A stretch of 64,000 bases of DNA, from contig NZ_FMZH01000010.1 in NCBI RefSeq assembly GCF_900101435.1, forward strand, positions 124,001-188,000, in the 5' to 3' direction. Positions 27,010 through 38,160 of this stretch are shown here, piece by piece. The notes beneath the pieces are model-generated. The model was given only the letters and a program-made list of their open reading frames with translations, made no database searches and was not told the origin of the DNA. Numbering within the stretch: position 1 is the first letter of the stretch; every line of letters begins with the position of its first letter. Both the position numbers and the translations under genes were made by a program. Source of the stretch: Pedobacter soli. Lineage in GTDB: Bacteria > Bacteroidota > Bacteroidia > Sphingobacteriales > Sphingobacteriaceae.

Positions 27010-30000
27010 CTACGGATTTTTATTGTTTTTCAGTGCTTGTATGTATTGAAGAGGCGATTTTCCAAATTCTTTCTTGAATGCTCTTGAAAACGTCGAGCTG
27101 CTTTGCAACCCGGTGCGTTCTGCAACTTCATAAAGTGGAACATCTTCGTGGGTCATAATTTTAATGGCTTTTTTCAGTCTTGTGGTTCTGATGAAATCGC
27201 CAACTGATTGATTAGAAATGCTTTTGATTTTCTGATATAACTTGGTTCTGCTGATAAACATTTGATTGCACAAAAAGTCAACATCCAGATCAGCATCTTT
27301 AATATTATCTTCAATTACGCCCAAAAGTTTCGATACAAACTTCTTATCCTTATCAGAATGTACGAGTTCGGTAGCCTCGCTCAGATAGTTTTTAGTGTAC
27401 CTTTCTTTCAATCTTTCCGACTGCTCAAAGATATTAAGTATGGTTAAAAGGAGAAGTTCACTGCTTAAGGGCTTGGCGAAATAATAGTCAGCTCCCGATT
27501 CCATACCTTCAATTTTAGCTTCTAAGGCATCCTTTGCCGAAAGAATGATAAAAGGAATATGGCTGGTTTCAAATTTTTCTTTAACCTGCTTACAGAACTC
27601 AATGCCATTCATACCGGGCATCATTACATCGCTGATAATCAGATCGGGGATATGCTCAATGGCTAATTTAACCCCCTCAATTCCATTTTCAGCTTCATAT
27701 ATGTGGAAGTCTTGCTGAAAGGTCTGCTTTAAGTAATTTAACAGTTCGGGGTTATCTTCTACTATTAAAATTCTTTTATTGTATTTGTGGTGTACTTTGG
27801 CAACATCATTTTTTTCTTTTTGCGCCAATGGGATTAAAAGAGAGTGATCTATGGGCTCTAGTTTAGAAGCCGAATGATTCTTTAAAGGCAAATATTCCGA
27901 TTCACTGTAATCATTTTTACTTAGCGGTATGCCAATGAGAATATCAGTCCCCTGGTTTCGTTCACTGTAAACATAAATGTCGCCTTTATGTAGTTCTGTA
28001 AGGCTTTTAACCAGGGCCAGGCCAACGCCAGAACCTAAATGTTCGGTACTGATCCGGTAATAGCGATCAAAAATTTGGGTGATAGAGTCGTTTGAAATTC
28101 CTATCCCTGTATCACATATCCTAAAATAAATATATTTCCCAGCCCTGTATCTGGTATATAGTATTTCAAACCCTGTAGGATATGCCGGACTGAAGTATTT
28201 GAAGTCTTCAAATATTTCAAACACCACTTTGCCACCTTCGGCGGTGTATTTAAATGAATTGTTGAGCAAATTGAAAAGAATTTTCTCTACAATCTGAATA
28301 TCAAAATAGCCTTTAGCCCCCTCCTTTAAATGGTCGGTAATCTGAAAAGATATGTTTTTGCTGATGGCCAGCTCCTCAAATTCCTGCGCCAGATCGTGTG
28401 AAAATTTATCGATGGCCACCTGTTCAACCTGTAGCTTGATAACCTGATCGGCAACTTTTCTAAAATTCATAATTTCACTGATCAGGTTTAGTAAACGCCT
28501 GGCATTCCGGTGCATTAGCTCGTATGAATGATTTAGCAGGGTATTTTTGTTTTGGTTAATCAGGGTTTCAAGAGGTCCGAGAATTAAAGTCAGTGGCGTA
28601 CGGAATTCATGAGAAATGTTGGTGAAAAACATCAACTGCTGATCGGATAACTCCTCGCGGTGCCTGTGCATTTCTTCTCTTTTATTTTCGTTCACTTCTC
28701 TTATTGCAATTTCCCGCTTTAACAGGTACCAGCGCGCCTGAAAAATATAAATAGCAGATAATGCGGCAAAGAATAGCAGAAAATAGATAAACTTAGCCAG
28801 GCTTGATTTCCACCAGGGAGGGGTAATTGATATCGAGGTTTCGGCATTTTGATTACTCCATAAACCATCGTTATTTGAAGCTTGCACAACAAATTTGTAT
28901 GTTTTAAAATCAAGATTGCTGTAAGCCGCACTTGGGTTTTTACCATCAGTATATTTCCATTCGTTATCAAACCCGATCAGCTTATATCTGTAATTGCATT
29001 TTAACGGGTTTGCAAAATGCATTGCGGAGAAATAGATGATGAAATTATTTTGGCGGTAATTTATTTCCAGCTCTTTGCCATATCCAATTGCATCACTGCC
29101 AATATATACCTGCGATTTGGTATCGTTGTACTCAGGTTTTAGGTTATTTATCTTGATATCTGTAAGTATAGGTTTGGCCAATATCCTGTTATACTTAATA
29201 TCTTTCGGAAAAAAGTAGTTTAAACCGTTTATACCTCCAAAGTATAAGGTGCCATCGTCTCCTTTGTATGAAGCACCAACTTTAAAACTATTGCCTTGTA
29301 AACCATCATTTTTTTCATAACGTGTTAATTTTCCCGTTTTAGGATTCAGGCATTCCAGTCCGTTCCCACCCATCCATATATTTCCTTCGGTATCAATTTC
29401 CATGCTTTCTACATCATTGAAAACACCATAATTACCGTTGAATATCTTTATGTTATGGGTATTGTTTTTTTTCAACTCAAGCCGGTTTAATCCGCCTCCA
29501 ATTGTACCAATCCAGTAAGTGCTGTCGTTTTGCTTGCTGATGGGGTAGGTGTAATCTGAACTTAGTGCGTTTTTCTTTTCTGATGCGCGGTACTCGAAAG
29601 TATTAACTATATTTCCTTCCTTGTCGATAGAAAACCTTCTTAAGCCGTTTGTGCTGGATACAAATAATTGTGGTTTATCCTTGTCAGCAAAGATAAAGTA
29701 CCCTTCACCATAATATTTTACCTTAAAATTAGCTTGCGAGTCCCGGTAAATTACGCCAAATTTTTGAGTATGGTTTCCGAACCATATATTTCCATAATAA
29801 TCTTCAACCAGGGTTTCAATAACATAAGATGGAAATTTGTCGTAACCACTGGGTTTTAAAAGGGCTGTACCACCTGGGTTTAAAATTTCTATTCCATTGT
29901 TTGTGCCAATCCATAAATTCCTGTTCCTGTCTTTCACTAAAGCTGTAACTGCATCACTCTTTAGTCGTACAGATGAACTGTAGGTGTTGTAGAATGTGAA

Positions 30001-31176
30001 TTTTTTGGTTTTTAGATTATAGAGATTCAAGCCATTCGCAGCTGTCCCGATCCAAAGATTTTCGCCCTGGGCCAATACCGATCTTACGAAATTCCCAGAA
30101 AGGGAACTCGGTGACTGTGGATCATTTTTAAGTGTATAGAAAAGCTTTTCATTTAAATCGCAGTAATTTACACCGTTCCCGAAAGTGCCTACCCACAAAC
30201 AGCCCGACCGATCTATTATTGCCTTTGTAAGTGCATTTGAATTAAGGGAGCCCGAATTCTTATTGTTTACCAACTGGATAAAATTCAGGTTTTTGTCCAA
30301 TCTGATTAAACCACTGCCCGTGCTGAGCCAGTAATCAGTTTTTCCGTTCTGAATAACATCTTTTAAGGTGTGGATACCGGGATGCTGAAATTCTTTTTTC
30401 ACTGTGAAGAATCGGCCGCCTGCAGATGGCGAAGCAAGGTATATTTTGTCTTTTTGTGCGGTGATCAGATTGTTTTCATGGTCAAAATAAATCAGCTTAA
30501 GTTCCTGATCAGCTAATCCGTTAAACTGTATATGTGTAAAATTATTGCGTTTATCTATCGTCCAGATCCCTTTGTTGCTCGATAGATAAACCAAACCATT
30601 CGGATGTAAAAATATATCAGAGAAACGTACAGCTTTGGGTGGGTTTATTTTTACCGGTTCCAGGGTTTTTCCTTTTATCGCATAGACCTTTAACTCATTA
30701 TCACGAAGCGCATAAAACACATTGCCTTTAGGTTTAACCATTTTAGCCAGGTAAGGAGATGTATTACTTTTTTCGTCAATCAGATCTACATAGTTTTCTT
30801 TGCGCGGATCAAAATATTGTAAACCATCCTCTGTACCCAGCCATATTAAACCTTCCTTATCCGGATAAACAAACCTAATTCTGTTTTTATAGGCATTTTT
30901 TAAGGGAAGGTTGTTGTTGTAATATTGTTTGATGGCATATCCATCAAACCTATCCAGCCCGAAATAGGTGGCAATCCAGATATAGCCCCGGTCATCCTGG
31001 GCAATATCATTCGCATCAGTATGCGATAAGCCCTCATCAACCGTGAGGTGCTTAAATTTAAAAGTGTATGATTGAGCGAAAACTGCAGGACTATACCATA
31101 ATATATTAAACACTACCAGAAGGGCCAGTTGTAATGGCCTTATTAACGTTTTTTTCGAACGGTTATTAATTTTCAT
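27010..31176 (-). CDS. Hybrid two-component system regulator
   Basis: This 1388-residue protein, counted from the ATG at 31176, joins sensor, kinase and DNA-binding parts. A signal sequence (ILWYSPAVFAQ) is followed by two seven-bladed-propeller-type periplasmic domains with repeated IWIGT/LWVGT words (about 35-730), a Y_Y_Y domain (about 740-805), a membrane segment (about 812-832), a histidine-kinase core with His856 (FFTNISHEFRTPLTLIL), an ATPase with NLLNNSFKYT and DTGIGI, a receiver with Asp1183 (LIISDVMMPGMNG), and an AraC-type helix-turn-helix at the C terminus. Such regulators sense an oligosaccharide and activate the adjacent utilisation genes. An ATG 66 bp upstream would put 22 polar residues before the signal sequence, so 31176 is preferred. 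Confidence 0.95.
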   Translation of the reverse strand: MKINNRSKKTLIRPLQLALLVVFNILWYSPAVFAQSYTFKFKHLTVDEGLSHTDANDIAQDDRGYIWIATYFGLDRFDGYAIKQYYNNNLPLKNAYKNRIRFVYPDKEGLIWLGTEDGLQYFDPRKENYVDLIDEKSNTSPYLAKMVKPKGNVFYALRDNELKVYAIKGKTLEPVKINPPKAVRFSDIFLHPNGLVYLSSNKGIWTIDKRNNFTHIQFNGLADQELKLIYFDHENNLITAQKDKIYLASPSAGGRFFTVKKEFQHPGIHTLKDVIQNGKTDYWLSTGSGLIRLDKNLNFIQLVNNKNSGSLNSNALTKAIIDRSGCLWVGTFGNGVNYCDLNEKLFYTLKNDPQSPSSLSGNFVRSVLAQGENLWIGTAANGLNLYNLKTKKFTFYNTYSSSVRLKSDAVTALVKDRNRNLWIGTNNGIEILNPGGTALLKPSGYDKFPSYVIETLVEDYYGNIWFGNHTQKFGVIYRDSQANFKVKYYGEGYFIFADKDKPQLFVSSTNGLRRFSIDKEGNIVNTFEYRASEKKNALSSDYTYPISKQNDSTYWIGTIGGGLNRLELKKNNTHNIKIFNGNYGVFNDVESMEIDTEGNIWMGGNGLECLNPKTGKLTRYEKNDGLQGNSFKVGASYKGDDGTLYFGGINGLNYFFPKDIKYNRILAKPILTDIKINNLKPEYNDTKSQVYIGSDAIGYGKELEINYRQNNFIIYFSAMHFANPLKCNYRYKLIGFDNEWKYTDGKNPSAAYSNLDFKTYKFVVQASNNDGLWSNQNAETSISITPPWWKSSLAKFIYFLLFFAALSAIYIFQARWYLLKREIAIREVNENKREEMHRHREELSDQQLMFFTNISHEFRTPLTLILGPLETLINQNKNTLLNHSYELMHRNARRLLNLISEIMNFRKVADQVIKLQVEQVAIDKFSHDLAQEFEELAISKNISFQITDHLKEGAKGYFDIQIVEKILFNLLNNSFKYTAEGGKVVFEIFEDFKYFSPAYPTGFEILYTRYRAGKYIYFRICDTGIGISNDSITQIFDRYYRISTEHLGSGVGLALVKSLTELHKGDIYVYSERNQGTDILIGIPLSKNDYSESEYLPLKNHSASKLEPIDHSLLIPLAQKEKNDVAKVHHKYNKRILIVEDNPELLNYLKQTFQQDFHIYEAENGIEGVKLAIEHIPDLIISDVMMPGMNGIEFCKQVKEKFETSHIPFIILSAKDALEAKIEGMESGADYYFAKPLSSELLLLTILNIFEQSERLKERYTKNYLSEATELVHSDKDKKFVSKLLGVIEDNIKDADLDVDFLCNQMFISRTKLYQKIKSISNQSVGDFIRTTRLKKAIKIMTHEDVPLYEVAERTGLQSSSTFSRAFKKEFGKSPLQYIQALKNNKNP

Positions 31177-31542
31177 TTGAGTGCATAATGTTTGGTTAGC
31201 CGGGATATTGGTACTGACAGAATCAGCGATTTTTAGCAGCACAATTTAAAAACTATAATTAAAAAACTCATTTTATTCTTTAACAGGTTTTCAATTTATG
31301 CACAGCAGCACCATTTCTACAGCCTATAACAAAAATGAGCTTATAAGTTGATAATACAGCTTTGAATGCAATTAAATGTATTTCCTGCTAAAAAATAAGC
31401 ATGATTTGACAAACTACTTAGGGGCTTATTTTGGGTAATTTGTTCAAAGCAATAGTTACTAACCATCAACCGGCTGTTGTACCATGCGGCTTAAAACAGC
31501 CCGCTATTGTACACCATAACACACAAATTAGTAAAACCTTTT
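31177..31542. other. Divergent control region of glycan locus
   Basis: This 366-bp region lies between the hybrid regulator gene (minus) and the GH2 gene (plus). It carries a 9-bp inverted repeat at 31392-31432. No other gene is visible. Confidence 0.45.
31392..31432. promoter_or_regulatory. Inverted repeat, candidate regulator site
   Basis: AAAATAAGC (31392-31400) and GCTTATTTT (31424-31432) are a perfect inverted repeat separated by 23 nt, about 110 nt before the GH2 start. The spacing puts the arms on about the same helical face (centres 32 nt apart, three turns), which fits a dimeric AraC-type regulator. It is a candidate site for the hybrid regulator, unproven. Confidence 0.35.
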
Positions 31543-34500
31543 ATGAGTAAAATTTTTCCTAAAATCATTACAGTTTTTTTCTTGTTTTTTTTATGCTGCG
31601 CTATCGTAAGTGCCCAAAATAAAGAAGGTAATTTCCTTTCGGCGCAAGATACCACTGCTGTGCCACACGAAATTGAGGATCCTGAAAATATTGGTATCAA
31701 TAAAGAAGCTGCACACGCAACACTGATGCCTTATGGAAATTTAAATGAAGCGCTGCTGGCCAGGCGGCATTCATCATCATTCAGCAAAAGTTTAAACGGA
31801 ATGTGGAAGTTTAACTGGGTAGACTGGCCACAAAAACGTCCTGTTAATTTTTATAAAACAAATTATGATGTTTCGGCATGGAAAGAGATAAAGGTGCCAT
31901 CAAATTTTCAGGTTGAGGGATACGGGACGCCTTACTACAGTAATTTCAATTATATTTTTCAAAAGGATTTTCCAAGGGTAATGAGCACACCACCGGAAAG
32001 GTTTACTGCTTTTAAAGAAAGAAACCCGGTTGGAAGTTACCGGAGGAATTTTACCGTTCCGGCCAATTGGAAAGGACGCAAGACTTTCATCACTTTTGAT
32101 GGGGTTGATGCAGGCTTTTTTATATGGGTAAATGGCCAAAGGGTTGGCTATGGCGCAAACAGCAGAAATGCAGCCGAATTCGACATTACCAAATACCTGA
32201 AACCAGGCGAAAATATTTTAGCTGTTGAAGTTTACCGCTTTACTACAGGAAGCTACCTGGAAGATCAGGATATGTGGCGCCTGAGTGGCATTTTTAGAAA
32301 TGTGACTTTGTGGAGCGCACCGCAGGTACACATCAGAGATTTTTTTGTCAAAACGGAGCTTGACAAGCAGTATAAAAATGGAGAGATCAGTGTTTCGGCT
32401 AAAATAAAAAACTACACTAAAACGGTAACTACCCCCCGCATTTTAGAAGCATCACTCTATAACGACAAAATTTTAGTTGCCGGTACATCCACAAAAACGA
32501 ATGTACCCGCTTTAAAGCCAGGGGAGGAGATCGAAGTTAATTTAAAATTTAAGGTTCAGAATCCTCAAAAGTGGACTGCCGAAACACCAAAACTCTATAC
32601 AACCGTACTGAAACTAAAAGCAGGCAATTCGGTTGAGGAGATCTTATCTGCCAAAACCGGGATCAGAAAGATCGAAATCAGAGGTCGCCAGTTGTTGGTG
32701 AATGGGGTAGCTGTTAAATTAAAAGGGGTTAACCGCCATGAAAACTGGCCTGATGTGGGGCACGCCGTTACTGAAGAGCAGATGATAAAAGATCTTGTTC
32801 TGATTAAACAAGCCAATTGCAATCACGTACGCACCAGTCATTATTCCAATGATCCGCGGTGGTATGAGTTATGCGATGAGTATGGGATTTACCTCGTAGC
32901 TGAGGCAAATGTAGAATGCCATGGTGCGATGAACGAGTTTAATGAAGAACCCCGTATTAAAGCGGCTATTATTGACCGCAATGTGGCCAACACAGAAAAT
33001 TTCAAGAACCACGCATCTGTTATTATCTGGTCTTTAGGCAATGAAAATGGAAGCGGCGGAACGAATTTCAAGGCAGCACTGAAAGCAATTAAAGCAATTG
33101 ACCCCACCCGTCCGACACATTATGAAGGATTTGGGATCGGCAACCGAAATCCGGCCGATATCGATAGCCAGATGTATACCGATGTGGTAAATCTCGAAAA
33201 ACATGCGAAAGAAGAAAATCTTACCAAACCCTTTTATTTATGCGAATATGCACATGCCATGTTCAATTCGATGGGCTCAGTGGATATATACAATGATTTA
33301 TTTGATAGATATCCTTCCTTATTAGGCGGGGCAATATGGGAGTGGCAGGATCAGGGCATTTACAATAAACGCGATCCTCAGCATCCGATAACAGCATTTG
33401 GTGGTGGTTTTGGTGAATATCCGAATGACCAGTACTTTATCCATAAAGGCGTGGTTTTTTCTGACCGGTCGCTCAAGCCTCACTTTCCTGAACTGAAACA
33501 TGCTTATCAGTGGATCAGTATCAAAGAAAAAGATCTGAAAAATGGTATCGTAACCATTAAAAATCGTTATCAGGTTTCCAATATCAATGATTTTGCTGCT
33601 AAATGGGAAGTTAGTGAAGATGGAAGGGAAATCTCCGCAGGCAGCTTAACTACCGGATCTATTCTACCTGGCACCGAAAAAGAGGTTAAAATTCCATTCA
33701 TGGTACAACCTAAGCCAGGATCGGAGTACTTTTTAAGGATATCTTTTGATTTAAAAGAAGATAAAAACTGGGCAAAAAAAGGATATGAGGTTGCAGCGCA
33801 ACAGTTTCAATTGCCGGTTTCTGTTCCTACCGCTCCAGTTCAGGTAACAGGAAACCTTAGCTTAAACAATTCAAACGAAATTATTGAGATTAAGGGGAGC
33901 AGCTTTACAGTAGCCTTTGATAAACTAAAAGGCACTTTCTCCAAACTGGAAAAAAACGGAAAAAGCCTGTTGCAGCAAAATGGTGGCCCAATGCTGCATC
34001 TATGGCGCGCACCACATCGCAAAGATGATATGTGGGCCTATAAAGACTGGGAGAAAAACGGATTAAAATCAATTACATGGGTTACCAATGAGGTGAAGGC
34101 TAAACAGCTTGCTGCAGGGCTTGTAGAAATTGCCGTAAAGCTAACGGGTACAGGCAGCGCAGGTTTTACGGTTCACCATAACGTAGTGTATACCATTAAT
34201 GCAGCTGGCTTAATCACTGCTAATAACGATGTTGATTTTAGCGATCCCAATTTGATTTTGGCCAGAATTGGAGTTCGTCTGTTCTTAAATCAGGAATTAA
34301 ACCAGTTAGCTTATTTGGGTAGAGGGCCGATGGAAAATTATGCCGATAGAAAAAGCGGCTTTGATGTTGGCTATTATTCAGGAAGCGTAGCCAAACAAAT
34401 GACAGGGTATGAAAAGCCAATGGAGAATGGCAATCACGAAGATGTAAGATGGGCAAATATTAGCAACGCTAATGGTTTGGGCCTAACGGTAAAAAAGGGA

Positions 34501-34725
34501 AAAGATTTATTTCAGCTTGGGGTACTTCCATACAGCGATGAAGAAATGGAAAATGTAGAATATAAAATTGATTTACCCAAAAGTAAAGGAACTGTACTAT
34601 GCATCAGTCATAAAACCCTCGGTGTAGGCTCGTGGGGATGTGGCCCTAAACCATTAGAACCCTATCTGGTATATGCAAAACCGACATCGTTTAGCTACGA
34701 AATATTATTGAGCGACAAAAAGTAA
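31543..34725 (+). CDS. GH2 beta-galactosidase, LacZ-type
   Basis: This 1060-residue secreted enzyme has a signal peptide (LFFLCCAIVSAQ). It has the full LacZ order: jelly-roll sugar-binding domain (about 70-270), Ig-like domain, TIM barrel (about 385-680) with the acid/base Glu501 in WSLGNENGSGG and the nucleophile Glu568 in YLCEYAHAM, a further Ig-like domain, and a beta-sandwich domain (about 790-1060) ending in the family word LGVGSWGCGP. It should release terminal beta-galactose, or a related sugar, from oligosaccharides in the periplasm. The ATG at 31543 is chosen over a TTG at 31507, which would add 12 residues before the signal peptide. It is the first gene opposite the hybrid regulator. 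Confidence 0.93.
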   Translation: MSKIFPKIITVFFLFFLCCAIVSAQNKEGNFLSAQDTTAVPHEIEDPENIGINKEAAHATLMPYGNLNEALLARRHSSSFSKSLNGMWKFNWVDWPQKRPVNFYKTNYDVSAWKEIKVPSNFQVEGYGTPYYSNFNYIFQKDFPRVMSTPPERFTAFKERNPVGSYRRNFTVPANWKGRKTFITFDGVDAGFFIWVNGQRVGYGANSRNAAEFDITKYLKPGENILAVEVYRFTTGSYLEDQDMWRLSGIFRNVTLWSAPQVHIRDFFVKTELDKQYKNGEISVSAKIKNYTKTVTTPRILEASLYNDKILVAGTSTKTNVPALKPGEEIEVNLKFKVQNPQKWTAETPKLYTTVLKLKAGNSVEEILSAKTGIRKIEIRGRQLLVNGVAVKLKGVNRHENWPDVGHAVTEEQMIKDLVLIKQANCNHVRTSHYSNDPRWYELCDEYGIYLVAEANVECHGAMNEFNEEPRIKAAIIDRNVANTENFKNHASVIIWSLGNENGSGGTNFKAALKAIKAIDPTRPTHYEGFGIGNRNPADIDSQMYTDVVNLEKHAKEENLTKPFYLCEYAHAMFNSMGSVDIYNDLFDRYPSLLGGAIWEWQDQGIYNKRDPQHPITAFGGGFGEYPNDQYFIHKGVVFSDRSLKPHFPELKHAYQWISIKEKDLKNGIVTIKNRYQVSNINDFAAKWEVSEDGREISAGSLTTGSILPGTEKEVKIPFMVQPKPGSEYFLRISFDLKEDKNWAKKGYEVAAQQFQLPVSVPTAPVQVTGNLSLNNSNEIIEIKGSSFTVAFDKLKGTFSKLEKNGKSLLQQNGGPMLHLWRAPHRKDDMWAYKDWEKNGLKSITWVTNEVKAKQLAAGLVEIAVKLTGTGSAGFTVHHNVVYTINAAGLITANNDVDFSDPNLILARIGVRLFLNQELNQLAYLGRGPMENYADRKSGFDVGYYSGSVAKQMTGYEKPMENGNHEDVRWANISNANGLGLTVKKGKDLFQLGVLPYSDEEMENVEYKIDLPKSKGTVLCISHKTLGVGSWGCGPKPLEPYLVYAKPTSFSYEILLSDKK

Positions 34726-35037
34726 AACAAACTATTTCCCCGATTAAAATATGACCAGGTTTACAACCATAGATTTTTTTCGCCCTTTTTTGCAAGGCTA
34801 TATGGTATGCCAGCTATTGTTCGTGCTTCAAAACGCTAAATCATCTACCTATGATTTACACATATGGAACATTAACAAGAATTAGAAAAGAGGAAAGGAG
34901 GACCGCCCGGATGCAATAAACTATTTCGACTATTGGCAAAAAGATAATGAGATCTTAATGTGCGCTTTAGCAACAACTGAAGCGCCGCCAATAGCCTGTT
35001 ACCCAACACAAATTATTTAACTTAACCAAATAGACAA
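34726..35037. other. Intergenic gap before SusC gene
   Basis: This 312-bp gap lies between the GH2 and SusC genes on the same strand. No gene, clear terminator or promoter was recognised. The SusC operon may have its own promoter here. Confidence 0.4.
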
Positions 35038-38000
35038 ATGTTTAAAATTTACACCTTAAACCGGTGTGGGAAATCATTCCACATTGCACACCGGTTGTTA
35101 TTTGTTATTGGCCTTACCTGTCTGGTAATGCTCACAACAGCTGGGTTTAACCCATTATTGGCACAACAAATTCAAATAACCGGTAAGGTAACCGACTCAA
35201 AAGGCGGACCACTCCCAGGCGTTTCTGTAAAAGTAAAAAACGGTACAACTTCTGCTTTAACCACAAAAGATGGAACCTATAGCATTGGCGTTAACGGCAA
35301 CAATGCAACTTTAGTTTATACTTTTATAGGCTATCTTGTTCAGGAGGTACCTGTAAATAATCGCAGGCAGATCAATGTTACCCTGAAAGAATCAGAAACG
35401 GGGCTTGATGATGTAGTTGTGGTTGCTTATGGCCAGCAAAAGAAAGTAACTTTAACCGGAGCGATCAGTACGGTAAAAGCCGACGAACTTAAGCAGCCTG
35501 TTGCCAATCTTACAAACTCCCTGGCTGGCCGTGTGGCCGGTGTTATCGGTGTACAGCGCAGTGGTCAACCGGGTTATGATAACTCTGAAATTTATATCAG
35601 GGGTATTTCGACCTTTACCAGCAGCCAGCCACTCATCCTTGTAGATGGCGTACAAAGGGAATTTGCCAATATTGATCCTGAAGATATTGCCAGCTTCAGT
35701 ATTCTGAAAGACGCCTCTGCTACAGCTGTGTACGGGGTTCGCGGAGCAAACGGCGTAATCATCATCGAGACTAAAAAAGGTAAGCAAGGTAAGCCTTTAA
35801 TCAATGTTCAGTATGATCAGGGTATTACGCAATTTACCAGTACACCCAAATTTGCCGATGGGGTAACCTATCTGCAGATCGCAAATGAAGCTTATAAAAG
35901 CAGTAATCCAACAGATCCAAATCCGAAATATTCGGCAGACCGGATCAACAAAACAGCATCGGGCGTAGATCCGGACTTATATCCGAATGTAAACTGGTTC
36001 GACGAACTATTTAATAAAACCGGTCAGAACCGCAGGGCCAGGGTGAATGCAAACGGAGGTTCTCCTAACGCTCAGTATTACCTTTCATTGGGTTATTATG
36101 ATGAAGAAGGACTGTTTAAAACAGATGAGCTTGCCAGCTATAACTCAGCAATTAAATTTACCAGATACAATTTTACTTCAAATCTAACGCTCAACGTAAC
36201 TAAAACAACAAAGGTAGATTTTGGAGCCTCGGGATGGATTAGTAACGGTAATTATCCAGGTAGTTCAAATGAATCTATCTGGGGGTCGGCTTATATTATG
36301 CCGCCTATATTGGTACCTAAAGTTTATTCGAATGGTCTCAACTCAGCAATCAGAACAGGTGATATTTCCAACCCCTATACACTATTGACCCAAACGGGTT
36401 ACATTACAGAATTCAGAAGCCAGTTATGGAGCAACATCAGGGTTACCCAGGATTTGGGGATGATCTTAAAGGGACTTTCTGCAACAGCTATGTTTTCTTT
36501 TGACAATTATAACTCGCATACCATTAGAAGAACAAAAAGTGTTGATGGCTATCTGGCAACAGGTCGCAACGCTGCAGGTAATCTCATTTTAGATAAGGTT
36601 TCTACCGGGACAAGTTTCCTGGGGTATGACAGAAGTAATGGTGGTACAAGGCAGTTCTCTACCGAAGCACAGATTAATTATTCCCGTAATTTTGGTAAAC
36701 ATGCCGTTGGAGGAATGATCATTTTCAACTCGCAGGATAGAGAAGATGCCTTTGCAGGCGATTTCATCGCATCCATACCATACCGGTATTTAGGTGTTGC
36801 CGGCCGCGCAACCTATGCCTATGATAATAAATATCTTGCCGATGTTAACTTCGGTTACAATGGTTCAGAAACATTTGAGCCAGGCAAACGTTTTGGGTTC
36901 TTTCCTGCATTTAGTGCAGGTTGGGTATTGTCAGAAGAGAAATTCTTCGAACCCCTCAAAAGCGTGCTTCAATTTGCCAAGATCAGATATTCATACGGTG
37001 AAGTTGGAAACAGTGCCATTGGTGGCCGCCGTTTTGCTTACATCGGAACAGTAGACGGCGGAAACGGTAACTATTCTTACGGTAATGGGCTAGACCAAAA
37101 TATCAATGGTTACGACATTGGCGATTATGCTGTAGGCGTAACCTGGGAGAAGGCAACTAAACAAAATATAGGTTTAGAGCTAAAAGCACTCAATAACGAC
37201 CTGTCTTTAACTGCAGATGTTTTTCAGGAATTCAGAACCGGTATTTTCCGTGAACGTGGTGATGTGCCCGAATATGTAGGTATCAGAAAATTACCATACG
37301 CAAACCTTGGTGAAATCCATAACCGTGGTATTGAAGGTACGTTAGATTATAATAAGCGTATTGGAGATGACTGGCAGCTGGGTTTCAGGGGCTCACTTAC
37401 CTGGACGAGGGCCATCGTAATTAACGATGCCAACGCACCCTGGCCATATCCATGGCAGCAACGCATCGGGCGCAAATATGGTCAGCGTTTTGGCTATACA
37501 GACCTGGGGCTTTTTGAAAGTGATGCCGATGTGGCAAACAGTCCTTACCAAACCGGTACCAATAAAGCAGGTGATATAAAATATAAAGACCTTAACGGTG
37601 ATGGCCGGATCGATGGATTTGACCAGGGACCCATTGGTTATGGAAGTATTCCGGAGGTTGTTTATGGATTTGGTCCAACAATTAACTGGAAAGGTTTTGC
37701 CTTATCTGCATGGTTTAAGGGAATCAGTAATGTGGATATTAGTCTTAATGGAGATGGTTTACAGCCATTTAGCCAGGGTGGAGAGCGCGGTAACTTGTTG
37801 GCACAGATCACAGATCGATGGACACCTGAAAACCCTAGGCAGGATGCTATGTATCCCAGACTTACCTATGGTAATGACAATATGAATTACGCAAACAGTA
37901 GTTGGTGGGTGCGCAACGGAGCTTTTTTACGCCTGCAGACTGCCCAGTTGAGCTACGACTTTGCCAAAGCGAAATGGCTTAAAAAAACCGGGATGTCAAA

Positions 38001-38142
38001 CTTAAACATCTACTTCATCGGCTATAACCTTTGGACAGCAAGCAGTTTCAAATTATGGGACGTAGAACTTGGTGATGGTAAGGGCGCAAATTATCCGCTG
38101 TTAAAAACCTACAACCTTGGGGTCAAATGTACTTTCAGATAA
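35038..38142 (+). CDS. SusC/RagA TonB-linked transporter
   Basis: This 1034-residue outer-membrane transporter has a long signal region to about residue 43 (FNPLLAQQ), a carboxypeptidase-regulatory-like domain (about 46-125, ITGKVTDSKGGPLPGVSV), the box DDVVVVAYG, a plug with PLILVDGVQREFANIDPED and ILKDASATAVYGVRGANGVI, and a barrel ending in LLKTYNLGVKCTFR. It carries no STN domain, which agrees with control by the hybrid two-component regulator. It forms the uptake complex of this locus with the SusD protein encoded 18 bp downstream. Confidence 0.95.
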   Translation: MFKIYTLNRCGKSFHIAHRLLFVIGLTCLVMLTTAGFNPLLAQQIQITGKVTDSKGGPLPGVSVKVKNGTTSALTTKDGTYSIGVNGNNATLVYTFIGYLVQEVPVNNRRQINVTLKESETGLDDVVVVAYGQQKKVTLTGAISTVKADELKQPVANLTNSLAGRVAGVIGVQRSGQPGYDNSEIYIRGISTFTSSQPLILVDGVQREFANIDPEDIASFSILKDASATAVYGVRGANGVIIIETKKGKQGKPLINVQYDQGITQFTSTPKFADGVTYLQIANEAYKSSNPTDPNPKYSADRINKTASGVDPDLYPNVNWFDELFNKTGQNRRARVNANGGSPNAQYYLSLGYYDEEGLFKTDELASYNSAIKFTRYNFTSNLTLNVTKTTKVDFGASGWISNGNYPGSSNESIWGSAYIMPPILVPKVYSNGLNSAIRTGDISNPYTLLTQTGYITEFRSQLWSNIRVTQDLGMILKGLSATAMFSFDNYNSHTIRRTKSVDGYLATGRNAAGNLILDKVSTGTSFLGYDRSNGGTRQFSTEAQINYSRNFGKHAVGGMIIFNSQDREDAFAGDFIASIPYRYLGVAGRATYAYDNKYLADVNFGYNGSETFEPGKRFGFFPAFSAGWVLSEEKFFEPLKSVLQFAKIRYSYGEVGNSAIGGRRFAYIGTVDGGNGNYSYGNGLDQNINGYDIGDYAVGVTWEKATKQNIGLELKALNNDLSLTADVFQEFRTGIFRERGDVPEYVGIRKLPYANLGEIHNRGIEGTLDYNKRIGDDWQLGFRGSLTWTRAIVINDANAPWPYPWQQRIGRKYGQRFGYTDLGLFESDADVANSPYQTGTNKAGDIKYKDLNGDGRIDGFDQGPIGYGSIPEVVYGFGPTINWKGFALSAWFKGISNVDISLNGDGLQPFSQGGERGNLLAQITDRWTPENPRQDAMYPRLTYGNDNMNYANSSWWVRNGAFLRLQTAQLSYDFAKAKWLKKTGMSNLNIYFIGYNLWTASSFKLWDVELGDGKGANYPLLKTYNLGVKCTFR

Positions 38143-38160
38143 TCTTTGAAAAATAAAGAA

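Noticed and set aside
31177..31242. N-terminal extension of the hybrid regulator from the ATG at 31242
   Set aside because: It would place 22 polar residues before an otherwise normal signal sequence; the ATG at 31176 is preferred.
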